Assembly: GCA_902563835.1 (NCBI GenBank)
Contig: CACEZB010000004.1
Location: 1 to 64,000, forward strand
Source of the DNA: an uncultured SAR86 cluster bacterium
GTDB taxonomy: Bacteria; Pseudomonadota; Gammaproteobacteria; Magnimaribacterales; D2472
DNA: 64,000 nt
Reading direction: 5' to 3'
Every line of letters starts with the position of its first letter. The stretch's first letter is position 1. The notes beneath the pieces were generated by a model, which did not search any database, had not been told where the DNA came from, and saw only the letters and a list, made by a program, of their open reading frames with translations. Both the position numbers and the translations under genes were made by a program. Below, one piece after another: positions 19,185 through 28,641 of the stretch.

Positions 19185-19700
19185 TTGAGCCAAGAATTAG
19201 TTACTTACATAGTTCTTGGATCAAATCAAAGACTTAAAAATATAAAAATTCCTTCATCAACCAAGGTGGAGGAATATCTTTTAGCAAATTTTGATGATAA
19301 TAATTTAATTGTAAAAACAATAGATAGTTTAGTTTCTAATGCTAAAGGAAACTTAGTTGTATTGTTGCCACCATCTTCACTACCTAATAAAAAATCAAAA
19401 GAAATTCTTAAAAAGATTTCTATGATTGATTTATCGGCATGGGGCTGGTTTCAATTTAATAAAAAGAATAATGATATTATTCAAAACTTAAAAAAAATAT
19501 CATCTGCTATGAGAAGTATTCCAAATCTAGAACAGGGAATATTTTTTAATAAAAGATTATATTTTTCAGTCGGAGGCATTGGTGCTTTTGGGGCTCAACC
19601 TTTTAAGGAAATATCCAAAAGATTTTATTCAAGAATTGATCCACAAAACCCATTACCACCACTTATAATAAGAACCAAAAATTTAGAATTATTTAAATGA
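19185..19700 (+). CDS. GT2-like protein lacking the N-terminal sugar-nucleotide domain
   Basis: A 171-aa protein starting at TTG. From GNLVVLLPPSSLP through IPNLEQGIFFNKRLYFSVGGIG it lines up by eye with the second half of the TIGR04283-type family 2 glycosyltransferases (LFLHADTxLP, PYGDQGLFxxxxxFxxxGGF). The N-terminal nucleotide-binding half is missing, and the usual HAD acidic motif is PPS here, so it is unlikely to be an active transferase of that type. It overlaps ccmA by the ATGA arrangement and is probably co-transcribed with the ccm operon. Confidence 0.6.
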   Translation: MSQELVTYIVLGSNQRLKNIKIPSSTKVEEYLLANFDDNNLIVKTIDSLVSNAKGNLVVLLPPSSLPNKKSKEILKKISMIDLSAWGWFQFNKKNNDIIQNLKKISSAMRSIPNLEQGIFFNKRLYFSVGGIGAFGAQPFKEISKRFYSRIDPQNPLPPLIIRTKNLELFK

Positions 19701-20272
19701 ATACAGATCAATTAGTAAGCGCAGAAAATATAGCTTATAAAATTAATGACAATAAACTTTTTCATAATATTTCCTTTTTTCTTGAGAAAGGCAAGGCATT
19801 ACATATCTGCGGGTCAAATGGATCTGGGAAATCTACTTTAATTAGAATTATTTTAGGTATAACAACTCAAACCAAAGGTGATATGAACATTTTTTCTGAA
19901 AAGAAAATTTGTTATTTAGGCCATAAAAACGCAATCAAGTCATATTTGAGCATCGAAGATAATCTTTTGATTATGGGTTTAACAACTCATTCAAATATTA
20001 ATAAATATATAGACATTCTTGAGTTAAGAGATTGCTTGGATGTTATTGTAGGAAACTTGTCTTTTGGACAACAAAAGAAAGTAGCTCTGTTAAGAGTGTT
20101 CTTAAATGATTCAGATTTAATAATATTAGATGAGCCATTTGTAGGATTAGATTCTGATACCCAAGATCTACTAAATCAATTTTTAATTGAAGAATTAAAT
20201 TCAAAAAAAGGGTTGATATTTACGTCTCATATTAAGTGTGAAATAAATTCAAAGACAATTAATCTAGAATAA
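19697..20272 (+). CDS. ccmA: Heme exporter ATP-binding subunit CcmA
   Basis: ABC ATPase of 191 aa, the first gene of the System I cytochrome c maturation operon. Walker A is CGSNGSGKST, the signature is LSFGQQKKVALLR and Walker B is LIILDEPFVGLD. The CcmABCD complex releases holo-CcmE. One-base overlap with ccmB. Confidence 0.93.
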   Translation: MNTDQLVSAENIAYKINDNKLFHNISFFLEKGKALHICGSNGSGKSTLIRIILGITTQTKGDMNIFSEKKICYLGHKNAIKSYLSIEDNLLIMGLTTHSNINKYIDILELRDCLDVIVGNLSFGQQKKVALLRVFLNDSDLIILDEPFVGLDSDTQDLLNQFLIEELNSKKGLIFTSHIKCEINSKTINLE

Positions 20273-20919
20273 TGAAAATATTTTATTTAGAACATTTAAA
20301 GCTAAGAAAAAAAACAAGGAATTGGCTTGGGCCTATTTTAGTTTTTTCACTTATTATGATCGCATACCCATTAACAGTTGAATTTTTACAAACAAACCTT
20401 GAGAAGGGCTTTTATTCTTTATTATGGATCTCTATATTATTATCTATGATGCTTGCAACTGAAGATATCTTCCTAGAAGATTTCAGCGATGGCACATTAG
20501 AGCAAACGATAATATCGAATTCATCATTTCCTTTGTTGATTGCCAAGAAGATTTTTATATACTGGTTGATGATCGGTGTCCCAATTTCATTTTTAAGTTT
20601 TCTTTTTTCTTTAAGTCTAACTCAAGATTTCAACTTAAGTTTATCAATATTCCCTTTGTCAGTTGTTTCTTCGTATATATTTTTAAATCTTTTTGTATTT
20701 GGTAATGCGCTTAGTCTAAATAAAGGTTCTGTTTTAGGTGCAATCATTACCATGCCATTAGCATTACCAGTTTTAATAATTTTAGGCAAAAGTGTAATTG
20801 CTATAGAGTTTGGGATAAATTATGTTGAATTCTTGCTCTTATTATTAGGAATCTTATCTATTATAATAACTATAGTACCTTTTATAATATCTTATGTAAT
20901 TAAAGCTCATTTAGAGTAA
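20272..20919 (+). CDS. ccmB: Heme exporter membrane subunit CcmB
   Basis: Integral membrane partner of CcmA, 215 aa with about six hydrophobic helices. It carries the CcmB hallmark near residue 72 (EDFSDGTLEQ), matching the family LxxDxxDGTLEQ region. Its position between ccmA and ccmC supports the assignment. Confidence 0.92.
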   Translation: MKIFYLEHLKLRKKTRNWLGPILVFSLIMIAYPLTVEFLQTNLEKGFYSLLWISILLSMMLATEDIFLEDFSDGTLEQTIISNSSFPLLIAKKIFIYWLMIGVPISFLSFLFSLSLTQDFNLSLSIFPLSVVSSYIFLNLFVFGNALSLNKGSVLGAIITMPLALPVLIILGKSVIAIEFGINYVEFLLLLLGILSIIITIVPFIISYVIKAHLE

Positions 20920-20944
20920 AGATTATTCAAGCACACAAGTAAAA

Positions 20945-21676
20945 GTGATAAAAAGATTTATACATCAATTCGCATCGCCTAAAACTTATTTATTTCAAGT
21001 GGATAAGGTATATAGATATATTTTATATATCTCATTAATCATTTACTCATTTTCATTGACATGGGGCCTTCTATTTACACCAGAAGATTTTGTTCAAGGA
21101 AATTCATATAGAATAATCTATTTACATGTTCCTGCTTCTTTTATATCGCAATCTCTTTATGCCATCATGGCGATAGCTAGTATTACCTACCTTATATGGA
21201 GAGTTAAGCTAGCAGCATATTTTATTATTGCAATTGCACCAATTGGTGCCATGACTACTTTCATAGCACTTATTTCAGGATCAATCTGGGGTATTCCAAC
21301 ATGGGGTACATGGTGGCAATGGGATGCAAGGATTACATCAACACTGATATTATTTATTATGTATTTAGGACTTATTTCTCTTCATAATTCTTTTAGTAAC
21401 TACGAAAAGGCAGATAAATTATTGTCATGGTTGGTCATTGTTGGTTTTGTAAATATACCTATTATTAAAAAATCAGTAGATTGGTGGAGTACATTACATC
21501 AGTCTGCTTCGATTACATTAACTGATAAACCATCTATTGATCCTTCAATGTTATACCCTTTGATTGGTTGTATAATTGGCTTCTTTGGACTAATTATTTG
21601 CTTGGTAATTCTTTCTTCAAAATACCAAATCTTTAAAAGAGAAAGAAAAAAGTCATGGGTTAAAGAGTATGTTTGA
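20945..21676 (+). CDS. ccmC: Heme-handling membrane protein CcmC
   Basis: Transfers heme to CcmE. This 243-aa protein has six helices and the periplasmic tryptophan-rich motif WGTWWQWDARITS near residue 118, with flanking heme-ligand His residues in YLHVPAS and LHQSAS. The GTG start at 20945 matches the family N-terminus (IHQFASPK), although no strong ribosome site is visible. Confidence 0.95.
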   Translation: MIKRFIHQFASPKTYLFQVDKVYRYILYISLIIYSFSLTWGLLFTPEDFVQGNSYRIIYLHVPASFISQSLYAIMAIASITYLIWRVKLAAYFIIAIAPIGAMTTFIALISGSIWGIPTWGTWWQWDARITSTLILFIMYLGLISLHNSFSNYEKADKLLSWLVIVGFVNIPIIKKSVDWWSTLHQSASITLTDKPSIDPSMLYPLIGCIIGFFGLIICLVILSSKYQIFKRERKKSWVKEYV

Positions 21677-21836
21677 GTTTGCATTTTCATCTGTTAGAGA
21701 GGCTATACACATGAATGGTCATGGTGTATATGTTTGGACTGTATTTTTAATCGTAATAACTAACATCACGTACTTTTTTATAAGCTATAAAAATAAAATT
21801 AATAAAATTAAAAATAAATTAGATGCATCCTCATAG
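21669..21836 (+). CDS. ccmD: Heme exporter protein CcmD
   Basis: A 55-codon gene overlapping ccmC by 8 nt and ccmE by 14 nt. It encodes a single hydrophobic helix preceded by the CcmD signature MNGHGVYVW (residues 15-23) and followed by a Lys-rich cytoplasmic tail. CcmD is a small membrane component of the CcmABC-holoCcmE release complex. Size, motif and position make this assignment firm. Confidence 0.92.
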   Translation: MFEFAFSSVREAIHMNGHGVYVWTVFLIVITNITYFFISYKNKINKIKNKLDASS

Positions 21837-22233
21837 AAGAAAAAGATTATTCAATATTATACTTGTTCTTTTATTTTCAACCTCAGGAATAGGCTTAATA
21901 TTATATTCTTTAAACAAAAATTTAGATTATTTTTTTACTCCCACTGAGCTTAAAACCATTAATATTCCAGAAGATAAGAGAATAAAGATTGGCGGAATGG
22001 TTTTAGAAAATTCTGTAGTTAGAGAACAATCAAAGGTTATATTTACTGTTACAGATTATAAAAACTATATCGAAGTTGTTTATGAGGGTATCGTCCCAGA
22101 CTTATTTAAAGAGGGTAGCGGCGTAGTTGCATTAGGCTTTATGCAAAATGAGACTTTTTATGCACAAGAAGTATTGGCAAAACATGATGAAAATTATATG
22201 CCGCCTAATTTAAACATCAATAATGATAATTGA
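21823..22233 (+). CDS. ccmE: Periplasmic heme chaperone CcmE
   Basis: Membrane-anchored 136-aa heme chaperone. After MHPHRRKRL and one transmembrane helix comes the OB-fold domain (IKIGGMVLENSVV, VVYEGIVPDLFKEG) with the covalent heme His in LAKHDENYMPP near residue 123. It receives heme from CcmC and passes it to CcmF. It overlaps ccmF by 11 nt. Confidence 0.95.
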   Translation: MHPHRRKRLFNIILVLLFSTSGIGLILYSLNKNLDYFFTPTELKTINIPEDKRIKIGGMVLENSVVREQSKVIFTVTDYKNYIEVVYEGIVPDLFKEGSGVVALGFMQNETFYAQEVLAKHDENYMPPNLNINNDN

Positions 22234-24109
22234 GATTTCACATTTCCTATCTATCTTAGCAACAGGCTTATTTCTCCTTGTTGGATTAATATCTTTTATT
22301 GCAACTGATACCAAATATATAGCAAACTTAATCAGCAGAACTTTTTCCCATGGATTTCTGCTATTACTTATTTCATTTGTTATTTATATATGGTTAGCAA
22401 TTACAGATAACTTCAGTGTTCAATATATTGCAAATCACTCTAATACAGAGTTACCAGTTTTTTATAAAATATCTTCTATTTGGAGTGCACATGAAGGGTC
22501 AATGTTTCTTTGGATAATATTTATAGGATTATGGGGATTTATTTTTAACATCAATATAAAGAATGACGAAGTGTTAAAACCTAAGAGTATTGGCGTTATA
22601 TCATTAATTTTAGTAGGTTTTTTATTATTTCTACTTTTAACCTCTAATCCTTTTGAAATAATATTACCGATTGCACCATTAAATGGTGCTGATATTAATC
22701 CGGTTCTTCAAGATCCTGCTTTAGCCATTCACCCTCCAACTTTATATTTGGGCTATGTTGGCTTTGTTATTCCATTTGCTTGCGCAATCTCATTTTTAAT
22801 TAATGGAAATCCTGATGTTAGATGGGAAAAGCTAGTTCAAAAATGGTCAGTATTAGCATGGGTTTTTCTAACAATTGGTATAACTTTAGGTAGCTGGTGG
22901 GCATATTATGAGTTAGGTTGGGGAGGGTATTGGTTTTGGGATCCCGTTGAAAATGTTGCTTTAATGCCATGGTTAGCTGCTACTGCTTTTCTTCATTCTT
23001 TGAGTGTTTCTATAAAATCTTCTCATCTTAGAGTCTGGACAATTTTATTATCAATTTCTGTTTTTTCTTTAAGTCTTTTTGGAGCATTTATAGTCAGGTC
23101 AGGAATAATTGATAGCGTTCATTCTTTTGCAAATGATCCTGATAGAGGCCTATATTTATTAATGTTTATTGGAATAATCTTAATTATTTCTTTATCTCTT
23201 TTTATATTAAGATTTTCTATGATTAGACCAATAGGCAATATAAAACGTTTTTCAAAAGAGTCATTTATATCAATTAATAATATCTTTTTTGGTTCGTTAA
23301 TATTCTCGGTGATGCTTGGGGTAACCTATCCACTAGTATATGAATACTTATTTGATCAAAAAATAAGTGTTGGGGCCCCTTTTTATAATGCAATATTCAT
23401 TCCAATAGTATTAATAGCTAGCTTATTTTTGTTCTTTTCAGTTGACTCTAAATGGTCTCGAAATTTAAATTTTAATTTCTTTAGATCTCCCATAATAGTT
23501 TCAATAATTCTTTCAATAGCCTCAGTTATTTTATTGATATATTTTTTCCAAACGAATAATTTAACATTCTTGATATCAGTTTATGTTGGATTACTAATAA
23601 TATTTAGATACTGTATTGAAATATTTAATTCCTTTTATTTTAAAAAGTTTATTAACCCCTTCAGTGCAATTGCCCATTTGGCACTGGGACTACTTTTATT
23701 ATCAATATCATTTAATAGCTTGTTAAGTACTGAAAGGGCATTAAGCATTAGGCTGGACTCAATAGAAGAATACAAAGATTTAAAAATTTATTTCAAAGAT
23801 ATCAAAGTAGTTAAAAATTCCAATCATGACTCAATAAAAGCTTTATTTTTTATTGAAAATTCTAGAGGTAATATAGTCGAACTAAGCCCTGAAAAAAGAA
23901 GGTATCGCACCAGAGGACAAATTACAACCGAAACAGCAATTCATATAAGCCCTTTAAGAGATATCTATATAACAATAGGAGACCAACTTGATAACGGTAA
24001 TTGGGTTGTCAATGTGCAACTTAATTATTTTATTAGATGGATATGGTTCTCTGGATGCTTAATGGCGATGGCTGGAATAGTGTTAATATTTTCTAAAAGG
24101 AAAGTTTAA
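22223..24109 (+). CDS. ccmF: Cytochrome c heme lyase subunit CcmF
   Basis: Large multi-pass protein of 628 aa that with CcmH attaches heme to apocytochrome c. The WWD motif is clear (GWGGYWFWDPVEN, around residue 233), with WSAHEGSMFLW and other conserved segments before it and a periplasmic domain before the last helix. The length is close to normal for the family. Confidence 0.96.
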   Translation: MIIEISHFLSILATGLFLLVGLISFIATDTKYIANLISRTFSHGFLLLLISFVIYIWLAITDNFSVQYIANHSNTELPVFYKISSIWSAHEGSMFLWIIFIGLWGFIFNINIKNDEVLKPKSIGVISLILVGFLLFLLLTSNPFEIILPIAPLNGADINPVLQDPALAIHPPTLYLGYVGFVIPFACAISFLINGNPDVRWEKLVQKWSVLAWVFLTIGITLGSWWAYYELGWGGYWFWDPVENVALMPWLAATAFLHSLSVSIKSSHLRVWTILLSISVFSLSLFGAFIVRSGIIDSVHSFANDPDRGLYLLMFIGIILIISLSLFILRFSMIRPIGNIKRFSKESFISINNIFFGSLIFSVMLGVTYPLVYEYLFDQKISVGAPFYNAIFIPIVLIASLFLFFSVDSKWSRNLNFNFFRSPIIVSIILSIASVILLIYFFQTNNLTFLISVYVGLLIIFRYCIEIFNSFYFKKFINPFSAIAHLALGLLLLSISFNSLLSTERALSIRLDSIEEYKDLKIYFKDIKVVKNSNHDSIKALFFIENSRGNIVELSPEKRRYRTRGQITTETAIHISPLRDIYITIGDQLDNGNWVVNVQLNYFIRWIWFSGCLMAMAGIVLIFSKRKV

Positions 24110-24112
24110 ATT

Positions 24113-24634
24113 ATGAAATTTTTATTTAAGTCCACAGTCTTATTATTACCTTTAGCATTTATAGCAATGTTTTATATCCTTTTGACAGAGGAGGACGCAT
24201 ATCCTGGAACTGATTATAAAACATTTGATGTTCCGAAATTTCAGCTTGAAAATCTAGAAAATACTAAATTAATTGATAATGATGAAATCAAAGGCAGCTT
24301 TATTCTGAATGTATGGGCTAGTTGGTGCATTACTTGTAGAGTTGAGCACCCATTCTTAATGAATCTTAAAAATCAAGGAATTAAAATAATTGGATTAAAT
24401 TATAAAGATGAAAGATCCGATGCTATTCAATGGTTGGATAAATATGGGAACCCATATGAGATAACAGTTCATGATTTAAAGGGCTCTTTAGCACTCGATC
24501 TTGGTGTAACAGGCGCACCTGAAACATTTTTGGTTAGTAATGGAAAAGTAGTGGCACATTACCAGGGAGAAGTTAATGATGCTATATGGAGCAATGTATT
24601 CTTACCAATCATTAAAGAAAAGGGAATGTTTTAA
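24113..24634 (+). CDS. ccmG: Thiol:disulfide interchange protein CcmG/DsbE
   Basis: Membrane-anchored periplasmic thioredoxin of 173 aa that keeps the CXXCH haem-binding cysteines of apocytochrome c reduced. An N-terminal anchor is followed by a TlpA-like fold with the redox motif WASWCITC near residue 67 and the cis-Pro region TGAPETF. It is likely kept reduced by the DsbD-like protein encoded at 58919-60898. Confidence 0.93.
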   Translation: MKFLFKSTVLLLPLAFIAMFYILLTEEDAYPGTDYKTFDVPKFQLENLENTKLIDNDEIKGSFILNVWASWCITCRVEHPFLMNLKNQGIKIIGLNYKDERSDAIQWLDKYGNPYEITVHDLKGSLALDLGVTGAPETFLVSNGKVVAHYQGEVNDAIWSNVFLPIIKEKGMF

Positions 24635-24635
24635 A

Positions 24636-25007
24636 ATGAAAATGTTTCATATTTTTTTAATCTTAATTTCAGTAAATATTTCATCAGATTCTTTATATGG
24701 ACTTGAAAATGAAGTAAATGAAACTAGATTTAATAATTTAATAAAAGATATAAGATGTCCAAAGTGTACTTCAGGCTCATTATCAAGCTCTAATGCTCCG
24801 ATATCAGAAGACTTAAAATTAAAAATTGTATCAATGATTCAGGAAGGTAAAACTGATCAAGAAATAAAGGATTATGTTACATCGAGATTTGGAAAAGAAT
24901 CATTGTATGAACCAGAATTTAATAATAGTACTTATATTTTATGGCTTGCGCCATTTGTAGTTTTATTTCTCGCTTTATTCATTTTTATATTTAGAAAGAA
25001 AACGTAA
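24636..25007 (+). CDS. ccmH: Cytochrome c maturation protein CcmH
   Basis: A 123-aa protein with a signal peptide, the redox motif IRCPKC (family LRCxxC) and a C-terminal anchor helix ending in Lys/Arg residues. The ATG at 24636 directly follows the ccmG stop; a start further upstream would lie within ccmG. The residue pair between the Cys residues differs from the more usual V-C-Q pattern. It overlaps the next gene by one base. Confidence 0.9.
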   Translation: MKMFHIFLILISVNISSDSLYGLENEVNETRFNNLIKDIRCPKCTSGSLSSSNAPISEDLKLKIVSMIQEGKTDQEIKDYVTSRFGKESLYEPEFNNSTYILWLAPFVVLFLALFIFIFRKKT

Positions 25008-25792
25008 TGCTTCCATTCTATTTGTTAACTTTTTTTGCAGCTTTACCTATTCTTGCATATGTCCTAGCACAGAAGACCAATAATAAAGGATTGGTTATTG
25101 GTTTTACTACAATAGTTCTATCTTTATGTTTGGTAGTATTTGTTAGTAAATTTGCAATATTGGGAAGTCTTCAAAAACAAATATTAAATAATAAGATTTT
25201 TGACCAAATATATGTTGATTCAAAAATTTCAAGTGAGCATTTAAAAGAAATAGAAACTCTTCTTAATGAGGATGAATTAAAGAATTGGTTAGTTGGACTT
25301 ACCACCGAAGCAATTAATTTAAATAAGCTAAATTCAGCTGAAAGTTTAATAACATTCTCTGAAAGGTTTTTTATAACAAACAACGAAAAATTAATATTTT
25401 ATGGGTTGTATACAAATTTAAGAGATGCAAGATTCCCTGAATATAAGGATGTAGTCTTTTCAGTAGATATTAAATCTGACTTACCTTGCTCAATAAAAAG
25501 CGGCAATATAGATCTTTTTATAATGAACGGTCCTGACATACCAATAGCAAAGAAGGAAATCGATGATATTAAAGACATGATATTAACTAATCTAGATAGT
25601 GTGATTCCTGGATTTGATTTGGCATCGGCCCACCTTAACCAAGAAACAATAGAATTCAATATTAAAATATCTTGTATTGATAATTCTGACTTTTTTTATG
25701 TTAAAAATCTCATAGTTTTAAATCAAACTAGTACTGCTAATAAATATAAAATTAATTTAAATGAATGGTTAAAAACACCACAAGAGTTATAA
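25007..25792 (+). CDS. Membrane protein in the ccmI position
   Basis: A 261-aa protein with two N-terminal helices (about residues 3-18 and 28-50) and a periplasmic domain. The two-helix start followed by a large periplasmic part, and its place directly after ccmH, match CcmI, the apocytochrome-binding chaperone. The sequence itself lacks obvious TPR repeats, so I could not confirm CcmI by motif. I infer a CcmI-like role from position; the C-terminal region (residues 150-261) resembles no domain I recognise. Confidence 0.6.
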   Translation: MLPFYLLTFFAALPILAYVLAQKTNNKGLVIGFTTIVLSLCLVVFVSKFAILGSLQKQILNNKIFDQIYVDSKISSEHLKEIETLLNEDELKNWLVGLTTEAINLNKLNSAESLITFSERFFITNNEKLIFYGLYTNLRDARFPEYKDVVFSVDIKSDLPCSIKSGNIDLFIMNGPDIPIAKKEIDDIKDMILTNLDSVIPGFDLASAHLNQETIEFNIKISCIDNSDFFYVKNLIVLNQTSTANKYKINLNEWLKTPQEL

Positions 25793-25816
25793 TATATTTA
25801 GTAAATAACTCTTAAA

Positions 25817-28015
25817 ATGCAGCTAAAACACATAAAACTATCAGGTTTTAAAAGTTTCGTCGATCCAACGAAAATATCATTTCCTACTAATATGGTTGGA
25901 GTTGTCGGTCCGAATGGATGCGGAAAATCAAATGTTATAGATGCTGTGCGTTGGGTGCTTGGAGAACTTTCAGCAAAAAATCTTCGTGGTGAATCAATGG
26001 CAGATGTTATTTTTAATGGCTCTGAAAAAAGAAAACCCTCTGGACAATGCAGCATTGAACTTCTTTTTGATAATTCTAGCGCCAAAATTGGTGGCGAGTA
26101 TGCATCTTTTAATGAAGTTTCCATTAAAAGGGTTATGACAAGAGACGCTCAATCAGATTATTTTATTAATAATACAAAATGCAGGAGAAAAGATGTCCAA
26201 GATATTTTTCTTGGTACTGGTTTAGGCCCAAGCTCTTATGCAATTATCGAACAGGGAATGGTTAGCAAGCTTGTAAGTGCAAAACCAGATGAACTTAGAA
26301 CCCATATTGAAGAAGCTGCTGGAGTATCCAAATATAGAGAAAGAAGAAGGGAAACAGAGTCAAGAATTAAACGCACAAAAGAAAATCTCTCAAGAGTAAA
26401 AGATATTCGTGATGAAATTGGAAGACTTATTAGAAGATTAGAAAATCAAGCCAAAGCCGCAGATAAGTACAATCAACTTAAAAAAGATAAAACAAAATTA
26501 GAGCTTGATAAAGCTATATTATTTTCGATGGAAGCAAAAAATAATCGAGATAAATTACAGAAGAAATTGGATGCGCATAATCGTGACCTGAAAATTAAAA
26601 ATGCTGAATCAGAAACAATCCAATCGCAAATAGATCAATTTAGAACTGAAAATGAGTCCCTATTGAGTGAATATGAATTAGCGCAAAAGAATTTCTATGC
26701 AGTTGGTGCAGAAATTGCAAAAAGAGAAGCCAATTTACAAAATATTAATAAATCAGAATCAGAGACTAAATATAGTCTTCAAAAAGCAAAAGATAATTAT
26801 GAAAAAGCCAAAGAAACTGAGAAAAATTTTGATGAATTAAGTCCTAGTGAGAAAGCTATGCATATTCTGGATAGTATCATCCTTACAATAGATAAATTCA
26901 ATATTAATAATGAAAGTATTAGAGAAAAAGCTATGGAGCTTAAAAATTTACTTACAGAAATTTTAGATATTGCATCAGCTCAATCTAAAACATTAACTGA
27001 TGAATATCTTTCTCGTCAAAATGACTTAGAAGAACAAATCGAGGAAGCAGAAAAACTTAAGAGTTCTATCCAAGATGAAATGAAAGACTTTGTTAGTAAA
27101 AGCTCAGATGCAGAGTCAATTCTAGTCGCGCTGAGACAAAAACAATCAAAATTTAATGATGAATTAAGAAATCTAGAAAATAAAAAATCTATCGCAGATT
27201 TAGACTCTAAATCTATTTCTGAAAAAATAACAAATATTCGTCTTGAACTTAAAACATATGAAATAAATTTAGATAATTCAAATAAAAAAATTAAGGAAGC
27301 TGGTATAGATATTGATACTGTTAATTTTTCAGATTATGAAGATACGACATTAGATGAAATCGAAGATAGCTTAACTGCTATAGAGACTAAAATAATTAGA
27401 TTGGGTGCAATTAACTTAGCTGCACCAGAAGAAATCGCGGATGAATCAAAAAGAAAAGAAGAATTAGATGAGCAATACAATGACCTTACAGAAGCATTAG
27501 ATAAACTTAATGGCGCTATTAAGAAAATTGATAACGAAACAAAAACAATATTCAAAGATAGTTTTGATGCTGTCAATTTAAAACTTAAAGAGATGTTCCC
27601 AAAGTTATTTGGGGGAGGTGTTGCTGAGCTCACCTTAACCGATGATGATCCATTGCATGCTGGAGTAGTTTTAATGGCAAGACCTCCAGGAAAAAAGAAT
27701 TCATCTATTTCACAATTATCTGGTGGAGAAAAAGCTTTAACGGCTTTAGCTTTAGTATTTGCTATTTTTGATCTTAATCCAGCACCATTTTGCTTATTAG
27801 ATGAAGTAGATGCACCTTTAGACGACTTAAACACTCTTCGATTTATAAATATGGTTGAAGAAATGTCAAAGTCGATACAATTTATTTTTATTACTCATAA
27901 TAAAGTTTCTATGGAGCGAAGTGATTATTTAATGGGAGTTACAATGCAAGAGGCTGGTGTTTCAAGAATGGTATCCGTTGACGTCAATCAAGCACTCAAA
28001 CTAGCTGAATCATAA
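25817..28015 (+). CDS. smc: Short SMC-family chromosome segregation ATPase without a canonical hinge
   Basis: SMC proteins form the ATPase arms of condensin. This one has both head halves: Walker A GPNGCGKSN (residues 31-39), an EQGMVSKLVSAKP segment and the EEAAGVSKYRERR helix entry at the N-terminus, and at the C-terminus the signature SQLSGGEKALTALAL (about residue 633), Walker B CLLDEVDAPLDD and the THNK switch. But it is 732 aa against about 1150-1200 for bacterial SMC. Between roughly residues 260 and 510 there is only helical, Lys/Glu-rich sequence with a break near residue 337 (NFDELSPSEKA); the glycine-rich hinge is not visible, nor a CxxC zinc hook. It is immediately followed by zipA. 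Confidence 0.9.
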   Translation: MQLKHIKLSGFKSFVDPTKISFPTNMVGVVGPNGCGKSNVIDAVRWVLGELSAKNLRGESMADVIFNGSEKRKPSGQCSIELLFDNSSAKIGGEYASFNEVSIKRVMTRDAQSDYFINNTKCRRKDVQDIFLGTGLGPSSYAIIEQGMVSKLVSAKPDELRTHIEEAAGVSKYRERRRETESRIKRTKENLSRVKDIRDEIGRLIRRLENQAKAADKYNQLKKDKTKLELDKAILFSMEAKNNRDKLQKKLDAHNRDLKIKNAESETIQSQIDQFRTENESLLSEYELAQKNFYAVGAEIAKREANLQNINKSESETKYSLQKAKDNYEKAKETEKNFDELSPSEKAMHILDSIILTIDKFNINNESIREKAMELKNLLTEILDIASAQSKTLTDEYLSRQNDLEEQIEEAEKLKSSIQDEMKDFVSKSSDAESILVALRQKQSKFNDELRNLENKKSIADLDSKSISEKITNIRLELKTYEINLDNSNKKIKEAGIDIDTVNFSDYEDTTLDEIEDSLTAIETKIIRLGAINLAAPEEIADESKRKEELDEQYNDLTEALDKLNGAIKKIDNETKTIFKDSFDAVNLKLKEMFPKLFGGGVAELTLTDDDPLHAGVVLMARPPGKKNSSISQLSGGEKALTALALVFAIFDLNPAPFCLLDEVDAPLDDLNTLRFINMVEEMSKSIQFIFITHNKVSMERSDYLMGVTMQEAGVSRMVSVDVNQALKLAES

Positions 28016-28624
28016 ATGACTACCAATTCAGAAATTTATTTAATTGGATTAGCAGTATTAACATTTTTAATAATAGTATTTTTGTATATAAGAAAAATTT
28101 CGAACTCAAGCAAACTTAAACTTAGGATTGAAGAACAGTCTGATGCTATTGAATCTCCTGAGGTAGATATCAATAATCAACAATCCTTTGAATATGAGAA
28201 CAGTAAGGAAGAGCAAGAGTTAGCCATATTAAATTTAATTTCTGTAGACAGGTCTATGTATGATATAGAACAGATCTTTGGATTTCTTACTAACTATGGT
28301 GCAAAAATTAACAACAAATTTTTTTCTTTCAATAATAAAGATGGAATGGAAAGATTTAGAGTTATAAATGCACTAAATCCTGGAACTTTTAAAAATGATA
28401 CAAAGACCTTTGCAATTGCAATTGTTGCAGATCTTATGAAGGTAGATGATCCATTAGATACAGTAAAACAAATGGTTGAATTTTCTATAAATTTTGCTGA
28501 TAAATTTCATGCATCCCTTTGCGATGAAGAAAGGACTCCAATTACGAAACAGATGATTTCACATATGGAATCCAGGGCTCAAGATGTAGAAAGAATAAAA
28601 CAACTTTCTAACCATAATGATTAA
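28016..28624 (+). CDS. zipA: Cell division protein ZipA
   Basis: Membrane anchor for FtsZ in gammaproteobacterial division, 202 aa. One N-terminal helix (about residues 6-25) with the N-out topology of ZipA, a short charged linker, then the FtsZ-binding domain (from about residue 75, with FFSFNNKDGMERFRVINALNPGTF). The linker is much shorter than in E. coli (328 aa in total). Its ATG follows the smc stop directly, the typical smc-zipA order. Confidence 0.85.
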   Translation: MTTNSEIYLIGLAVLTFLIIVFLYIRKISNSSKLKLRIEEQSDAIESPEVDINNQQSFEYENSKEEQELAILNLISVDRSMYDIEQIFGFLTNYGAKINNKFFSFNNKDGMERFRVINALNPGTFKNDTKTFAIAIVADLMKVDDPLDTVKQMVEFSINFADKFHASLCDEERTPITKQMISHMESRAQDVERIKQLSNHND

Positions 28625-28641
28625 TAAGGAATGTTAGTTGA

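Noticed and set aside
27121..27300. Frameshift splitting a longer SMC gene
   Set aside because: The frame is open from 25817 to 28015 with all head motifs in one frame, so there is no sign of a broken gene.
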